In this document: positions 1 through 11,069 of the stretch, piece after piece
How the letters are laid out: every line of letters begins with the position of its first letter
How positions within the stretch are numbered: position 1 is the first letter of the stretch
From: Candidatus Hepatoplasma crinochetorum
Lineage (GTDB): Bacteria > Bacillota_I > Bacilli_A > Mycoplasmatales > Hepatoplasmataceae
Length of the DNA: 64,000 nucleotides
Assembly (NCBI GenBank): GCA_001179805.1
Contig: CWGI01000001.1
Coordinates: 248,001-312,000, forward strand
Reading direction: 5' to 3'
Notes under the pieces: model-generated
Told to the model about the DNA's origin: nothing
Database searches by the model: none
What the model saw: the letters and a program-made list of their open reading frames with translations, nothing else
Program-made: the position numbers and the translations under genes

Positions 1-1683
1 TATTAAATCATTATCAATAATATCAGCTTTGACATTGTTGAATGTAAAAGTAGTTCCATCGTAACTATAATGATTAATAGTTGGAATTTGTAGATGATAA
101 AAAATTTGTCGATCAGTTTCGCTTATTAAATTAGTTGTTGAATCAACTTTTGCATAAAATCCCTTATTAACCTGTGCAACAACTTGACTACCTGCTGTTG
201 TGCCTGTTAAATTGCTAATGTAAGTATCAGTATTTTCACCATTAAAAGTATCATCAATTGAATTATATTTATCAAAATCTGTAATCGGCAATGAATCATC
301 AGTTCAAGTTATTCCATCTGTAGTTTCTGATCCATAAGCGGGAATAAAAAATTTATCTTTATTAAGAGCTGTAATTGGTAATGTTTCACCATAAGCACTA
401 TAAATATCTTTAAATACATCACGATATTCAAGTGCTAATTCTTCATGAAAAGAATAATAATAATCAAACATTCCTGATTGTGAATTATAGATAGATGTAT
501 CAAAATCAGGATTTGTATAATTTTGACTAATTAAATTACCATAAATTTCCATCAATACTAGTGAAACTGTAGAACTATTGCCGATACTACTTGATAAATC
601 AGTAACACCAGAATCAGTAAATGTCGGTGTTGAAACATAATCGGGATTTTTAAAATCTAAAAATTCTCAATCATCAATCCCTGATCCATTTACAGCTTGA
701 TAAGAAATAACCGCAAGATCAGAAAGAAATATTCAAACGTCATCGATATTATCGGCTGTAAGTGCAAATGATTGTGTTTCACTAACTAATCCATTTTTAA
801 TTGGTGATTCAAAAGTAAAAGGAATTAAAATATCTTCATAAGAGATCGGTTGATAAATTTTTTGATAAAAATCAAAAAGAAATTGATGATTTAAAACTGT
901 TTGGTTTAAAATTGGATCATCATATAAAATTTCTTGCTGATTATAATCACCATTCAAAGCATAATATCTTTTCGATGATTCTGTATCTAATGTTGAACGA
1001 TATTTTTTTGTATTTGGATCTGTATTATCATCAAAATAAAGATATGTATCTGAGGTGATGATATTAGAAATCGATGATAAAAGAGAATTTGCAATTAAAT
1101 TACTACGATATTGTCCCTCTGTATCAAATCCCTTTGATAAAAGATTTTCATCTCACTTATCTTTTCAATCATCCCCATATTGATCACGATAAGTATCTTT
1201 TTCATCACTTATTTGATTATCTGCTTTATTTTCAGCATCATCTAAATTTTTTTGTGAACCTAAATCATCATCAATTAATATTTGATAAGCTCAAATTACA
1301 GAATTATCTTTTAAATATTTTGTTTCATATTGAGCAGGATTACTTTGTTTATCAATATATTCTTGAATAGCTTCCTTTGTATAACATTTACCACCAATAC
1401 AGATTCTATCTAGTGATTTTTTATTTGATAATCCTAATCCAAGTCCCAATCCAAGAGCTAACAAAATAATAAAAATAATAAAGATAATAATAATTGCTTT
1501 TAAATGTCTTCTAAATCAACCTTTATCTGAATTATTTTTATCCTCATAAAAAGAATGATCATTTTTCTCTTTATTTGATTCCTTTTCTTTTATTTCGGTC
1601 TTTTTTTTACTTTGTTCATCTTTATTTTTCAAAATGTCTTCATTAAAAATAAGTGAATCTTTTACTTCTCTATGCTGAGCCAT
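1..1683 (-). CDS. Membrane-anchored extracellular protein, partial (C-terminus off the window)
   Basis: The frame is open for all 561 codons from an ATG at 1683 to the left edge. The first ~60 residues are highly charged and probably cytosolic. They are followed by one strongly hydrophobic segment (about residues 62-85, rich in I, F, L and a GLGLGLGL run) and then a long Asp/Tyr/Asn-rich domain predicted to lie outside. Part of that domain, after the membrane segment, loosely resembles the SurA/PrsA-type chaperone N-domain (an alternating Lys/Asp/Trp helix followed by a G-F-D-x-x-G-Q-Y-R-x-x-L segment). Mollicutes often carry such anchored proteins, for example the P80-type membrane complex protein. 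The chaperone idea is weak and rests only on that resemblance. It is transcribed divergently from pgi. Confidence 0.7.
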
Positions 1684-1843
1684 AATTATTATTATTATAA
1701 TAAAAAAAAAATTATGTTTTATAAAAATAATGATTAAATAACAAAATTAAATCTAAAATAGTAAAATTATTTTAGATTATAAATATTTTTAAATGCACTT
1801 AGTTTAATATTAGATTTTATTATCAAAAAAATTAAGGTAAAAA

Positions 1844-3130
1844 ATGATCAAACTTAACTTAAAATATGCAAAAATTGCAAACAAAATACAAAAATATCAA
1901 TCTCAAATTGATAATATTCACCAGATGATTATAAATCGTACTGGAAAAGGAAATGAAATGCTTGATTGATATGATTGAGCAAAAAAAATTACAAATACAG
2001 AAATTAATGCGATAAATTTTAAAATCAAAAATTTAAAAACAATTCATAAAATAGATACATTATTAGTAATAGGAATCGGTGGTTCTTATTTAGGATCAAA
2101 AGCAGGAATTGATTTTATTAAAGGTTCAATAAGATCAAATAATAAAATTATATTTACTGGAATTAATATTTCAGGTAGTCATTACAAACAAATTGAAGAA
2201 AAACTTGAAAATAAAAAGTGAGCAATCTGTGTTATTTCTAAATCAGGAAAAACAATCGAACCAGCGATTGCTTTTAGACATTTTTCAAAACTTTTAGAAA
2301 AAAGAGTTGGAAAAGCAAAAATGAAAGATTTAATTACGGTTGTTACGGATCAAAAAGAAGGTTTATTAAATAATTTTGTAAATAAGTATGGATATCAAAA
2401 ATTTGTTATTCCTAATGGAATTGGAGGAAGATTTTCTGCTATCACTTCTGTTGGTCTTTTTCCAATGGCTTTTGTTGGAATAGATATTAAAAAATTTTTA
2501 GATGGAGTTAAAAAAGCAATGAATGATTTTAGTTCAAATAAATTAAAAGATAATATTGCTTATCAATATGCGGTTGCAAGATTCATTTTTTATAAAAAGT
2601 GAAATTTAACATCAGAAATATTTGTTACCTATAATGAAGATTTAATAATGTTAGGAGAATGACTTAAACAATTATTCGGTGAATCAGAAGGAAAAGAAGG
2701 AAAAGGATTATTTCCAAATGCTGTAACTTACACAAGAGATCTTCACTCACTTGGTCAATTTATTCAAGAAGGAAAAAAAACTTTTTTTGAAACAATTATT
2801 TGAAATGAAAATAGAGAAGAAGATATAAAAATTGTAAAAGATGATGATAATTTAGATAACTTAAATTATTTAGAAGGAAAAACAATTGATTATATTAATA
2901 AACAAGCTTTAAGAGGAGTTTTAAAAGCTCATACAGAAGATGGAAATATTGCAAACATTATAATAAGTTTTAAAAAAAATGATGAATATACACTTGGGTA
3001 TTTATGATATTTCTTTTTTATTAGTGTAACTTGTTCAGGTTATTTATTAAAAATAAATCCTTTTAATCAACCAGGGGTAGAAATCTATAAAAAAAATCTA
3101 AATAAAAATCTAAAAGTAAATAATAACTAA
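1844..3130 (+). CDS. pgi: Glucose-6-phosphate isomerase
   Basis: This 428-residue cytosolic enzyme interconverts glucose 6-phosphate and fructose 6-phosphate at the top of glycolysis. The substrate-binding loop G-I-G-G-S-Y-L-G-S is at about residues 77-85. The SKSGKT phosphate-binding motif follows near 130. The catalytic Glu lies in G-E-S-E-G-K (about 279-283), the ring-opening His in K-A-H-T-E-D-G-N (about 361-368), and the conserved C-terminal N-P-F-N-Q-P-G-V-E motif carries the region of the catalytic Lys. The length matches the short bacterial form. In-frame TGA codons encode Trp. The ATG follows an AAGG-containing spacer. It is the first gene of a rightward group. Confidence 0.96.
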
Positions 3131-3188
3131 TTATTATTTTAGTGTTAAAATTTTAATTAGTTATAATTTTAAAAAATAAAGGAAATGT

Positions 3189-4211
3189 ATGGATAAAAAA
3201 TTAGAAAATTTGACAGTTCAACAACTTAAAGATGAACTTAAAAAACAAAATATAAAATTTAAATCATCCAATAATAAAAAAGAACTAATTAGTTTATTAG
3301 AAGAAAAAGATAAAACAAACGATAATAAAAAATCTTCTAAAAGATTATTTTGTAGATTATTTAAAAAAAGACATGTCGATGAACACGAAGAAGGAAAAGA
3401 AAAATTAATTGAAGGAAAATATCAATTAGTAATTAAAAACCTTAAGAAAAAATATGGAAAAACAGAAGTTTTAAATGGTATTAATTTAAAAGTTCTTCCA
3501 GGAGAAAAAGTAGCAATTGTTGGAGCAAATGGTGCAGGTAAAAGTACATTATCTGAAATTATCGCGCAAGTAAAAGAACCAACAAGTGGTGAACTTCATT
3601 ATTCTTTTGGAAAAACAAAAGAAAGAATTTCAGCGAAAATTGGAATTCAATTTCAAGATTCATCTTATCCTGATTTTTACAAAGTTAGTGATATCGTTAA
3701 ATTTATTATTGATGCTTCAGAAATTAAAATTTCTCCTGAGCAATTAGAGCACCTTTATGAAACTTTTGATGTTAAATATCTTAAAAAAGATGTCGCAAAA
3801 GGACTTTCAGGTGGTCAACAACAACGTTTAAATGTTCTACTTGCAATTGTAAATAATCCTAAAATTTTAATTTTAGATGAAGTTGGAACTGGATTAGATG
3901 TTGAATCAAGAACAAAAATAAAATCATATATTAAATCTTATATTCATGAAAATGCTGCAACATTATTACTTGTTTCTCACAATTCAGATGAAGTTGTTGA
4001 ACTTGTTGATCGTGTTGTTGTTATTCATAGTGGAAAGATATATGAAGATAGAACTTTAAAATCAATCTTAAAAGAATGAAAACAATTTGATGATTATATG
4101 AATAATCTTTATTTAAATGTTTTCAAAAAAAATCTTGATCTTAGAGTGAATAAAACAGGACGTGAAAAGCAAGATAAAAAAAATAAAGAAAAAAAAGGAG
4201 AAAATAAATAA
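3189..4211 (+). CDS. ABC transporter ATP-binding protein with an N-terminal HeH/SAP-like helix pair
   Basis: This 340-residue ATPase powers an ABC-2 type exporter together with the two permeases that follow. The Walker A motif G-A-N-G-A-G-K-S-T is at residues 112-120, the signature L-S-G-G-Q-Q-Q-R at about 206-213, Walker B I-L-I-L-D-E at about 226-231, and the H-loop S-H-N is near 260. Unusually, the first ~40 residues (L-T-V-Q-Q-L-K-D-E-L-K and later K-K-E-L-I-S-L-L) look like a HeH/SAP helix-extension-helix motif. A Lys-rich linker joins this to the ATPase at about residue 80. The C-terminus is also Lys-rich. The substrate is unknown. Confidence 0.9.
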
Positions 4212-4216
4212 TAAAT

Positions 4217-5089
4217 ATGTTTGCACTTTATAGAATGCAAGCCAGAGTATGATTTAAGAATCCTTTTTCTTATTTCAATTTTATATTTGCGACATTTTTC
4301 CTTGTTGTATTAGGAGCTATTTCAGGAGTTCAAGATACAACAGCGGGGGTAAGTGATCAACAGGTACAATTGCTAGTCCAAACATCATTTGGAATGGCTA
4401 TTTCTGCTATGATCATAAGTTCAGCAAATAACTTTGGTTTTACGGTATTTAATTTACGAGATTCCGTTCTTTTAAAAAGAATAGGAGCCACTAAAATCAC
4501 AAAAACGCAAGTTATCTCAGAAATCGTTCTTTGAGGAGTTACAACATTATTTTTTGTAATGATTTGAATTTTCTTCTTACAATGATTATTGGGAGTTACA
4601 GGATTTTTTGGAACATATAATGATGTTACTCCTTTAAATCCATTATATGGACAAAATATTGAAACAGATTGAGCAACAATTAAATGAGGTGGTTTAATCG
4701 TTGCAATCTTAATAGGAGCAATAGTTAGTTATATAATTGCATTATTCTTTATTTCAATTTCTCCTAATACAGATACTTATAATATAATCACATTATTTTA
4801 CTTCTTCTTCGCCGCCTTTTTAGGTGGAGGAGTAACAATTGCAAGCACCAGAGATTGAATGGAAATAGCCGGTAAATTTACACCTATTGGTTGAAATAGA
4901 GAATTTATAGTAAGTTCTATCAATGGATTTGATGTCTTTAACTTTACCGCTGATAATATTGTTAATCCACCATTTGATAGTGTTCAAACAATTGAAGGTT
5001 ACACAAGTGCATTAGACTTCTTTATGCCATTTGTATTTATGATTGTTGTAATGCCATTTACTGTGAAGGCATTCAAATGAGATCAATAG
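4217..5089 (+). CDS. ABC-2 type transporter permease, first subunit
   Basis: This 290-residue integral membrane protein starts 5 bases after the ATPase stop. It has about six hydrophobic segments. It begins with the short basic stretch typical of ABC-2 permeases (M-F-A-L-Y-R-M-Q-A-R), and the cytoplasmic loop L-L-K-R-I-G-A-T-K-I-T is also found in the next gene. That shared loop is the usual coupling-helix region of ABC-2 permeases. Several TGA codons encode Trp. Two permeases plus one ATPase suggest a heterodimeric exporter. The exported substrate cannot be predicted. Confidence 0.85.
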
Positions 5090-5107
5090 AGGGAAAGGAA
5101 TGAAAAA

Positions 5108-5866
5108 ATGAGTTCGCTTTATAAATTAATTTTAAAAACAAATATTAAATCACCAGCATTAGCCTTTCCGCTTGTAACACCTATTGTTTTTGTTTTGGTT
5201 TTTGTAACCGGAACAAATGATCAAGAACTTACGGCATCGTTTTTCAAGATCATTTCAATAATGCTAATGCAATCTGGTACCTTTGGATTTGGATTTAATA
5301 TGATTGCCCTGAAAAAATCAATCATGTTGAAAAGAATCGGAGCAACAAAAATTACTAAACCACAAGTTTTGATGGCAAGTATTTTCTATGGATGGACGAT
5401 GTTATTAATAAGTTTAATTTGAACAACATCATTCACATTTATCCTTTCAGCTTCAGGATATTATCAATCATCAATCGACGGACATACATTACATATGGAT
5501 TTTGGTTCTGTAGTTAATTGAGGATATATAGTATTAGGAATGATTATTTCAATTCTTGTTAGTTATGCAATCGGTATGATGTTTGTATCACTTGCAAGAA
5601 CAGATGAACAATTTGCAATGATGGCAATGTTCTATATGTTCTTTACAATCTTACTTGCAGGTTTATTGATAAACAATGAAATAAGACAAGAGATACCATG
5701 AATGGTCTGGGTCGGATACTTTAACCCTACGGTATGAGCAAATGATGTAATTAACTTCGGTGTAATTGGTACTAACGTCGAAGAATTATGATTAGAAATA
5801 GTTGTACCAATTCTATTCGCAGCAGCTGCAATCGGTGTTTCATTAAAAACATTTAAATGAGACTAA
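5108..5866 (+). CDS. ABC-2 type transporter permease, second subunit
   Basis: This 252-residue integral membrane protein is a paralogue of the preceding permease. It shares the loop L-K-R-I-G-A-T-K-I-T-K and the ending T-F-K-W-D. The ATG at 5108 was chosen because the ATG at 5100 is in another frame and soon meets a stop. A purine-rich GGGAAAGGA lies upstream as ribosome-binding site. It closes the ABC operon and is followed by a strong terminator at 5899-5929. Confidence 0.85.
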
Positions 5867-5898
5867 AAATTAAAGCAAAATAAGTTTAATAACTTTAA

Positions 5899-5929
5899 AA
5901 AATTAGATTTAATAATCTAATTTTTTTTT
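5899..5929 (+). terminator. Intrinsic terminator of the ABC exporter operon
   Basis: A 9-bp stem AATTAGATT/AATCTAATT with a TAAT loop is followed by a run of nine T. It lies 33 bases after the permease stop and just before the tRNA promoter. Confidence 0.85.
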
Positions 5930-5950
5930 ATCTAAAAAATAAAAAATTAT

Positions 5951-5978
5951 TTGCTTTTTTCATTAAAAAATGTATAAT
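5951..5978 (+). promoter_or_regulatory. Promoter of the tRNA cluster
   Basis: The -35 TTGCTT (5951-5956) and the -10 TATAAT (5973-5978) are 16 bases apart. The first tRNA begins 27 bases after the -10. Confidence 0.7.
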
Positions 5979-6004
5979 TAATGAGGTATAAATCCAAGTT
6001 ATTT

Positions 6005-6091
6005 GGAGGGGTAGCGAAGTATGGCTAAACGCGGGTGACTGTAGATCATTTCCCTTTGGGTTCGGGGGTTCGAATCCCTCCCCCTCCACCA
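6005..6091 (+). tRNA. tRNA-Tyr (anticodon GTA)
   Basis: A 7-bp acceptor GGAGGGG/CCCCTCC, a T arm at 6064-6080 and an encoded CCA (6089-6091) are visible. The anticodon loop contains GTA. The long variable arm fits bacterial class II tRNA-Tyr. Confidence 0.95.
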
Positions 6092-6096
6092 TTAAA

Positions 6097-6171
6097 TGGT
6101 CTGTAGCCAAGCGGTAAGGCACATGGTTTTGGTCCATGTATGCGTAGGTTCGATTCCTTCCAGACCAGCCA
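6097..6171 (+). tRNA. tRNA-Gln (anticodon TTG)
   Basis: The acceptor stem TGGTCTG/CAGACCA, discriminator G and encoded CCA (6169-6171) are present, with TTG in the anticodon loop. It starts 5 bases after tRNA-Tyr in the same transcript. Confidence 0.95.
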
Positions 6172-6176
6172 TTATT

Positions 6177-6252
<76 letters not shown>

Positions 6253-6254
6253 AT

Positions 6255-6342
6255 GCCCAGGTGGTGGAATTTGGTAGACACGAGGGACTTAAGCTCCCTT
6301 GGTCATTAGACTGTGCGGGTTCAAGTCCCGCTCTGGGCACCA
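6255..6342 (+). tRNA. tRNA-Leu (anticodon TAA)
   Basis: The acceptor GCCCAGG pairs with TCTGGGC. The anticodon loop CTTAAGC gives TAA. A long variable arm and encoded CCA (6340-6342) fit a class II tRNA-Leu. It is the last of the four clustered tRNAs. Confidence 0.95.
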
Positions 6343-6356
6343 CAAGAAAAATTGAG

Positions 6357-6381
6357 AGTAAGTTTAACCTTACTTTTTTTT
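6357..6381 (+). terminator. Terminator of the tRNA cluster
   Basis: A short stem AGTAAG/CTTACT is followed by eight T, 15 bases downstream of tRNA-Leu. Confidence 0.75.
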
Positions 6382-6426
6382 AAGTTAATTTTCGGATAGA
6401 ATTTAATTTAAAAAAAAGTAAATTGG

Positions 6427-6432
6427 TATAAT
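6427..6432 (+). promoter_or_regulatory. -10 element very close to the start codon of the next gene
   Basis: A perfect TATAAT ends 8 bases before the ATG at 6441. Initiation 6-7 bases downstream would give a nearly leaderless mRNA. No Shine-Dalgarno sequence is visible. No clear -35 was found. Confidence 0.4.
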
Positions 6433-6440
6433 TCCTTATT

Positions 6441-7070
6441 ATGGATAATAAAAATTTTAAATTTAGAATAGATGAACGAAATATTCAATTAATATTAAAT
6501 AGATTAAAAACAAATTCAAAATTAAAATGAATTTTAATTTTAGGATTTACAATTATTCCTTATACTCTCTTCTGACTTTTATTCGGAGGAGGAGATGGAA
6601 GTAATTTCATTCTATGATTAAATCAAAATGATGCGACAAGATTAGCATACGTAGAGATTAATTATGGTATTCAATGGGCAATTGCATTAGTTTGAGCACT
6701 TTTATCATTAATAATTATTGATATGATGAGTAAAAAAAATAAAGAGATTAAAAAAGACGTTTATTTTCCAATCGTCGGTTGAACTTTTGTAATGATTAAT
6801 TTTTGATTAATTCCAATTGGTCTTTGAACATTGTTACTTGCGATTCCCTTTTATATCTGTGGCGTTGCGATTGTGATTATTATACAAATCTTTCTATTTA
6901 TGAATAATTATCAAAAAAATATCCAAAAAATGCAAGATAATTTTCCAAACGATATTAATAATCCAAATAGTAATGAAATAAAAATTGATGATAATAAAAA
7001 GGAAAATAAAGATCACAAAGATAAAGATAATAAAGATAACGATGATCAAAATACAATTGATATTAAATAA
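6441..7070 (+). CDS. Four-segment membrane protein of unknown function
   Basis: I do not recognise this 209-residue protein. It has a basic N-terminus and four hydrophobic segments, roughly residues 33-52, 75-95, 110-130 and 132-155. It ends in a very hydrophilic Lys/Asp/Asn tail of repeated K-D-K-D-N-K-D. It ends 2 bases before the potassium-channel gene, so the two are probably co-transcribed. An accessory role to the channel is possible but is inferred only from that spacing. Confidence 0.75.
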
Positions 7071-7072
7071 AT

Positions 7073-8149
7073 ATGTTAACAGTATTAACAGATGACAACG
7101 TTAAAAGTTCAAAAAATATTTTTGCAAAAATAAGATTTTATATTTATAAAATTATTGAACCTTACCCTGATCAAAATAAGACCTTTGCATATATTAGTTA
7201 TATATATAATATTCTTACAATAGTTGTTGCTTTTCTTATTCTTCTTCCTGCCTTTTGATCTGATAGTGGAAACCATCTCTTTATCGATTGATTAAATGAC
7301 AATGAAATTTATTTTTATATTATTCTTACAATTGATTATTTTTTAAGATGATTTACATCGGACTATACACTAAGAAAAGGTTATAAATCCTTCTTATTGT
7401 TTTTTGTTTCTTTTTGAGGAGCGATAGATTTTTTAGGAATCATTCCAATCTGATTTGGAGCAGATGCCTTTGCAATCTTTTTAATATTTAGACTATTTAA
7501 AATAATAAGATTTTTCCCTCGGATAAGTTCGGCTTTTGCTTTGATAAACAAAACATTATTCAGAAGATGGAGAATCCTTACAATTGTTTTTATTAATTTT
7601 ATTTTTATGATCTTTTTTGGGGCGGCTTTTATCTGATTATTCGAAGGAGATGGAAATAATCCAAATATAAATACTTTTTGAGATGCTGTCTATATGATGT
7701 TTATTACGATGACAACGATTGGATTTGGTGATATCTCGCCTGTAACAACAGGAGGAAGAATCGTTGTTTCTATTTTTTCTCTTGTTGGTATTTCAATTAT
7801 TGCAATCATTACAGCTATAATTGTTACTAGTTTTACAGATGAATTAGAAGAAGTAAGAAAAAGAATAAATAAAGAAAATAAACTCACCCGTGATCAATTA
7901 TGAAAAAAATATCGAGGACTAACAAAAGAAGAGATTTTAAATCTCCTTACAACAAATAATGTTGATCATTCCGAAAGACAAAGACATGATGAACTTGTAA
8001 ATATTTACATTACTTTCTTAATTAAAAGACAAAATAAAAAAAATAAAACCGATCAAGTTGAATCAATAAATGCAAACGAATTAGTAGAACAAGAAGGAGA
8101 AGATTTTATTGAAAATCTAGAAAATAAAAAAAAACCTAAAGGATCTTAA
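7073..8149 (+). CDS. Voltage-gated-type potassium channel
   Basis: This 358-residue membrane protein has the six-segment plan of Kv-like channels. The selectivity filter T-T-I-G-F-G-D is at residues 214-220 and is preceded by a pore helix. An S4-like segment carries spaced arginines (F-R-L-F-K-I-I-R-F-F-P-R). The GYG of most K+ channels is GFG here, a variant known in bacterial channels. The C-terminal ~110 residues are cytosolic, charged and probably partly coiled. Known relatives conduct K+ and set the membrane potential. It follows the small membrane protein at 2-base spacing. Confidence 0.88.
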
Positions 8150-8219
8150 TAGTATTAAATTTATTAATATTTTTTCTTTAATTTATATAAATTATCAAAA
8201 CTTAATCTTTAATTTATAT

Positions 8220-8225
8220 TATAAT
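8220..8225 (+). promoter_or_regulatory. Candidate -10 box of the HNH gene
   Basis: A TATAAT lies 55 bases before the ATG at 8281, and AAAAGGGA serves as the ribosome-binding site. No convincing -35 was seen. Confidence 0.4.
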
Positions 8226-8280
8226 TTAATTTAGAAAATTGAGAGAGTAATAGTATTAATAATAAAAGGGATTAAAAAAA

Positions 8281-9012
8281 ATGGGAAAAACTATTTTGTC
8301 TAGGGAAAAAGCAGTTGAATTAATTCAAGAAGTATTTAAAGATAATAACTTCGCTTCATTGAGTTTACAACAAATTTTTGAAAATAAAAAATTGGCTAAA
8401 TATAAAAGTCAATACAAAAATGAAGAATCATATCAAAGTGCGATTAAATGAAATTTAGAAGTAAATTCAAAAGATTCTAAATTATGAGATCAAAAAAATA
8501 ATATCTTTGAAAATAGAAATATTGGAGAAGGAATTTGAGGAGTAGTAGGAGATAAATTTCATCAATACGAAGAAATTTCATCTACTAATAAAAAAAAGGA
8601 TTCAAAAAAAGATGATTCAATTTTTGAAAAAATCAAAAAGGAAATTAAAAAAATAACAAAACCAAAAAAAATAGAAAAAGAATCAAATTCATCAAATCAA
8701 ATGAATAGTGAATTAGATGATGATTTAAAATTGATTGTTACAAAAAAAGTTACATTAAATGAAGAACTAGCTTCTGAAATTAAAGAAAGAGCAAATGGTA
8801 AATGTGAATATTGTGGGCAAGAAACTTTTAAAGATGATCATAATGAAAATTATTTAGAAGTACATCACATTACATTTTTAAGTAATGGAGGAGAAGATCA
8901 AAAAGATAATTTAATCGCTCTTTGTCCTACATGTCATCGTAGAGCTCATTCTTCAAGTGATAAAGAAGAATTTAAAGAAGAATTAATAAATATTGTAAAA
9001 GATAAAAATTAA
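8281..9012 (+). CDS. HNH endonuclease domain protein
   Basis: This 243-residue protein has an unrecognised N-terminal region of about 100 residues, possibly a winged-helix-like DNA-binding part. A Lys/Ser-rich linker follows, then a C-terminal HNH nuclease. The HNH part shows C175-x-x-C178, V-H-H-I around H195-H196, an N in D-N-L, and C215-P-T-C-H219 with a following His. This is the zinc-stabilised beta-beta-alpha-metal fold seen in McrA-type restriction enzymes and other HNH nucleases. It stands alone, with its own promoter and terminator and no adjacent methyltransferase. A role as a solitary restriction enzyme is an inference. Confidence 0.85.
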
Positions 9013-9030
9013 ATTATTTAATCAAAAATA

Positions 9031-9054
9031 AAAACCCTTAAAAAGGGTTTTTTT
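9031..9054 (+). terminator. Terminator after the HNH gene
   Basis: AAAACCCTT and AAGGGTTTT arms form a strong stem followed by T residues, 18 bases after the HNH stop. The AT-rich flanks would let it work on both strands. Confidence 0.85.
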
Positions 9055-9123
9055 ATTAATAATGATAAATTTTAAATATATTTTAATATCCATTTATTAA
9101 TTTCTATTGAAAATAATTGAAAT

Positions 9124-9828
9124 CTAAAGAATCTTAATAGTATCAGCTTTATTTTCAATTTTAACTTTAAAATAAAATTTTTTGATTATTCTTGCTAAGG
9201 TAATATAAAGAATATAATTATCTTTATATCTAAAACATATATTTTTATCTCCACGTGCAAAAATAACAAATCCATAATCATATAAAATTACTTTTTTTAT
9301 CTCCTTATATTTAAATACATCGATAATCTGTTGTTTTTTTTGATTATAAAAAACAATTTCAAAAGCAGAAAAAATAAGTTCTCCTTTATTTTCTAATTGA
9401 TATATATGATTTTGATCTAGTAAATATTGATTTACATTCTTATAAAGAAAATAAGCTATCTTGCTTAATTTTATTCCCTGATAAGAAGAAGGATAAGGTG
9501 TTTCAATTGTTTTAAAAAATCTTCGATTTGTAAAATCTCTTGCAAGCATATATTGTAAATTTAAGTCTTCATAATTATAAAGTCTTAAATCTAATTTTAA
9601 AATTAAACGCTTCATCTTATTAAGAAATAATTGATTATTATGATAATTTCTTTTTTTTCAATCCTCAAATAATAATTTTTTATAATCATTAAATAATAAA
9701 TAATCAAAATTTCTTCCAATTTCTTTAATATCTTTTTTTGATAATTTATCCAAATTATCAAGATTTAGCCTTTGATTTATTTTATAAAATTGATATTGAA
9801 TATTAACTTTTTCTTTGATTGTTGTCAT
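9124..9828 (-). CDS. Hypothetical protein, 234 residues
   Basis: I do not recognise this protein. The ATG at 9828 extends the frame through a TGA Trp codon upstream of an internal Met. The N-terminal half is Lys/Asn/Leu-rich and helical. The C-terminal third alternates beta-like hydrophobic stretches (I-I-D-V-F-K-Y-K-E-I-K-K-V, then G-F-V-I-F-A-R-G-D-K, then C-F-R-Y-K-D), a pattern reminiscent of small PH-like or YcxB-like barrels. No membrane segment or catalytic motif is evident. Confidence 0.6.
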
Positions 9829-9917
9829 ATTTTTAATTATATAAGTATTAAATTAAATTAATTTCGTAAAATATATAATTTATTTAATAAATTAAATAAT
9901 AAGGAATATAAATATTT

Positions 9918-9968
9918 ATGGAAAATAGAAATGATCTAAGAACTTTAAAATATAAGGAAAAATGATAG
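9918..9968 (+). CDS. Possible 16-codon upstream peptide
   Basis: A short frame (ATG at 9918, an AAGGAA site upstream, TGA read as Trp, stop TAG) lies just before the small membrane gene at 9973. It could be a translated leader or chance. Confidence 0.2.
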
Positions 9969-9972
9969 TAAT

Positions 9973-10248
9973 ATGAAAAAAAATCTTCAAAAATATGTAT
10001 TTAAAATATTTATTTCTTTAATTTTTATAGTATTATCTATTTCAATAATAATTTTTGAAATAGAATGATTAAATGAAGATCCAGCTCGCGAATGACCTAC
10101 TTTATATAAAGGATTATTAGGTGCAGATATAATTACTTTAATTCTTTCTATTATAATGTTAATTTGGAATATTTTTAATTTTTATAAAGAGTGAATAGAA
10201 AATATAACAAGAAAAAATAAAGATAAAAAATATTTAAAGTTTAAATAA
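9973..10248 (+). CDS. Small two-segment membrane protein
   Basis: This 91-residue protein has a basic N-terminus, a first membrane segment at about residues 9-29, an acidic loop, a second segment at about 50-68 (I-T-L-I-L-S-I-I-M-L-I-W-N) and a Lys-rich tail. Its size, topology and the motif L-I-W-N-aromatic match the protein at 47516-47776, so the two may be paralogues. It contains three TGA Trp codons. The function is unknown. Confidence 0.6.
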
Positions 10249-10281
10249 ATTGTTTTAAAAGATATATTTATAAAAATAATT

Positions 10282-11067
10282 TTATAAAATGTGATTAAAT
10301 AAAATGTTATTAACTTTACTTTTTAAATTATTTTTAATAATTTCATTATTTGAAATATTACTAAAAACTTTTTTTAAATCTTCAAAAGAAATATTTGAAA
10401 ATTTAGTTCAAAATTCTTTTCCTCTAAGCAAGTTTTTATTTTCTTCTAAATAATCAACTTTTCATCTTTTTTCTTCATTAAAAAAATATAAAATTGGTTC
10501 AATTTTTTTATAATTAATTTTATTTTGCTCAAAATATCGTCTTAAAGCAAAAGTAGTTTCAAATAATTTTTTATAAATATTCTCATGTTTTCCTGTATCA
10601 TGATTATCTAGATATTTTATTTCAAATAAATAATAATTATTATCATTATCATATAATAAAAGATCAATATCTTTTTTTCTAAATTTAGTATTTAATAAAA
10701 AATCTTTATATTCTACATTAATCAAAAAATCTAAATTAAGTTTTTTTTCTCTCATATAATTTTCTATTGCATTGTTTTCTTCATTTGAAATAATTCCAGG
10801 AATTTTTTTTCCAGATAAATCTGATAAGTTATATTTTTTATCTTCCTTTATAATATCTCTTATTAATTTTTCAATAAAATTTCCAAAACTAATATTTATT
10901 GATTGCATAAAACTTATTAAATTTCTAAATTCAATAGGTAAAAAATGTATTTTATTTTTATTATTAACATTTTTTTTATTAAAGGTTTTTAATTCCATTT
11001 TAGATTCTATTAAATCATTCATGTTATTTGAAATTATTTTTTCTAATTTCTCTTGATTTATATTCAT
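10282..11067 (-). CDS. Type II restriction endonuclease, HinfI-like (by context)
   Basis: This 261-residue protein starts 2 bases after the stop of a HinfI-type methyltransferase and has about the length expected for HinfI. A PD-(D/E)XK core is visible: D133 and D135 in K-D-I-D-L-L-L, then E149-x-K151 in L-F-E-I-K-Y. The frame continues through two TGA Trp codons to a TAA at 10282-10284. If it matches its partner it cleaves GANTC. The specificity is inferred from the methyltransferase, not read from this sequence. It is very A/T-rich, like other RM genes. Confidence 0.8.
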
Positions 11068-11069
11068 TT

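Noticed and set aside
7690-7887. Minus-strand open frame in the K+ channel gene
   Set aside because: It overlaps the conserved pore region of the channel and has no supporting signals.
8281-9012. IS element or homing endonuclease
   Set aside because: There are no terminal inverted repeats, target duplications or intron features around the HNH gene.
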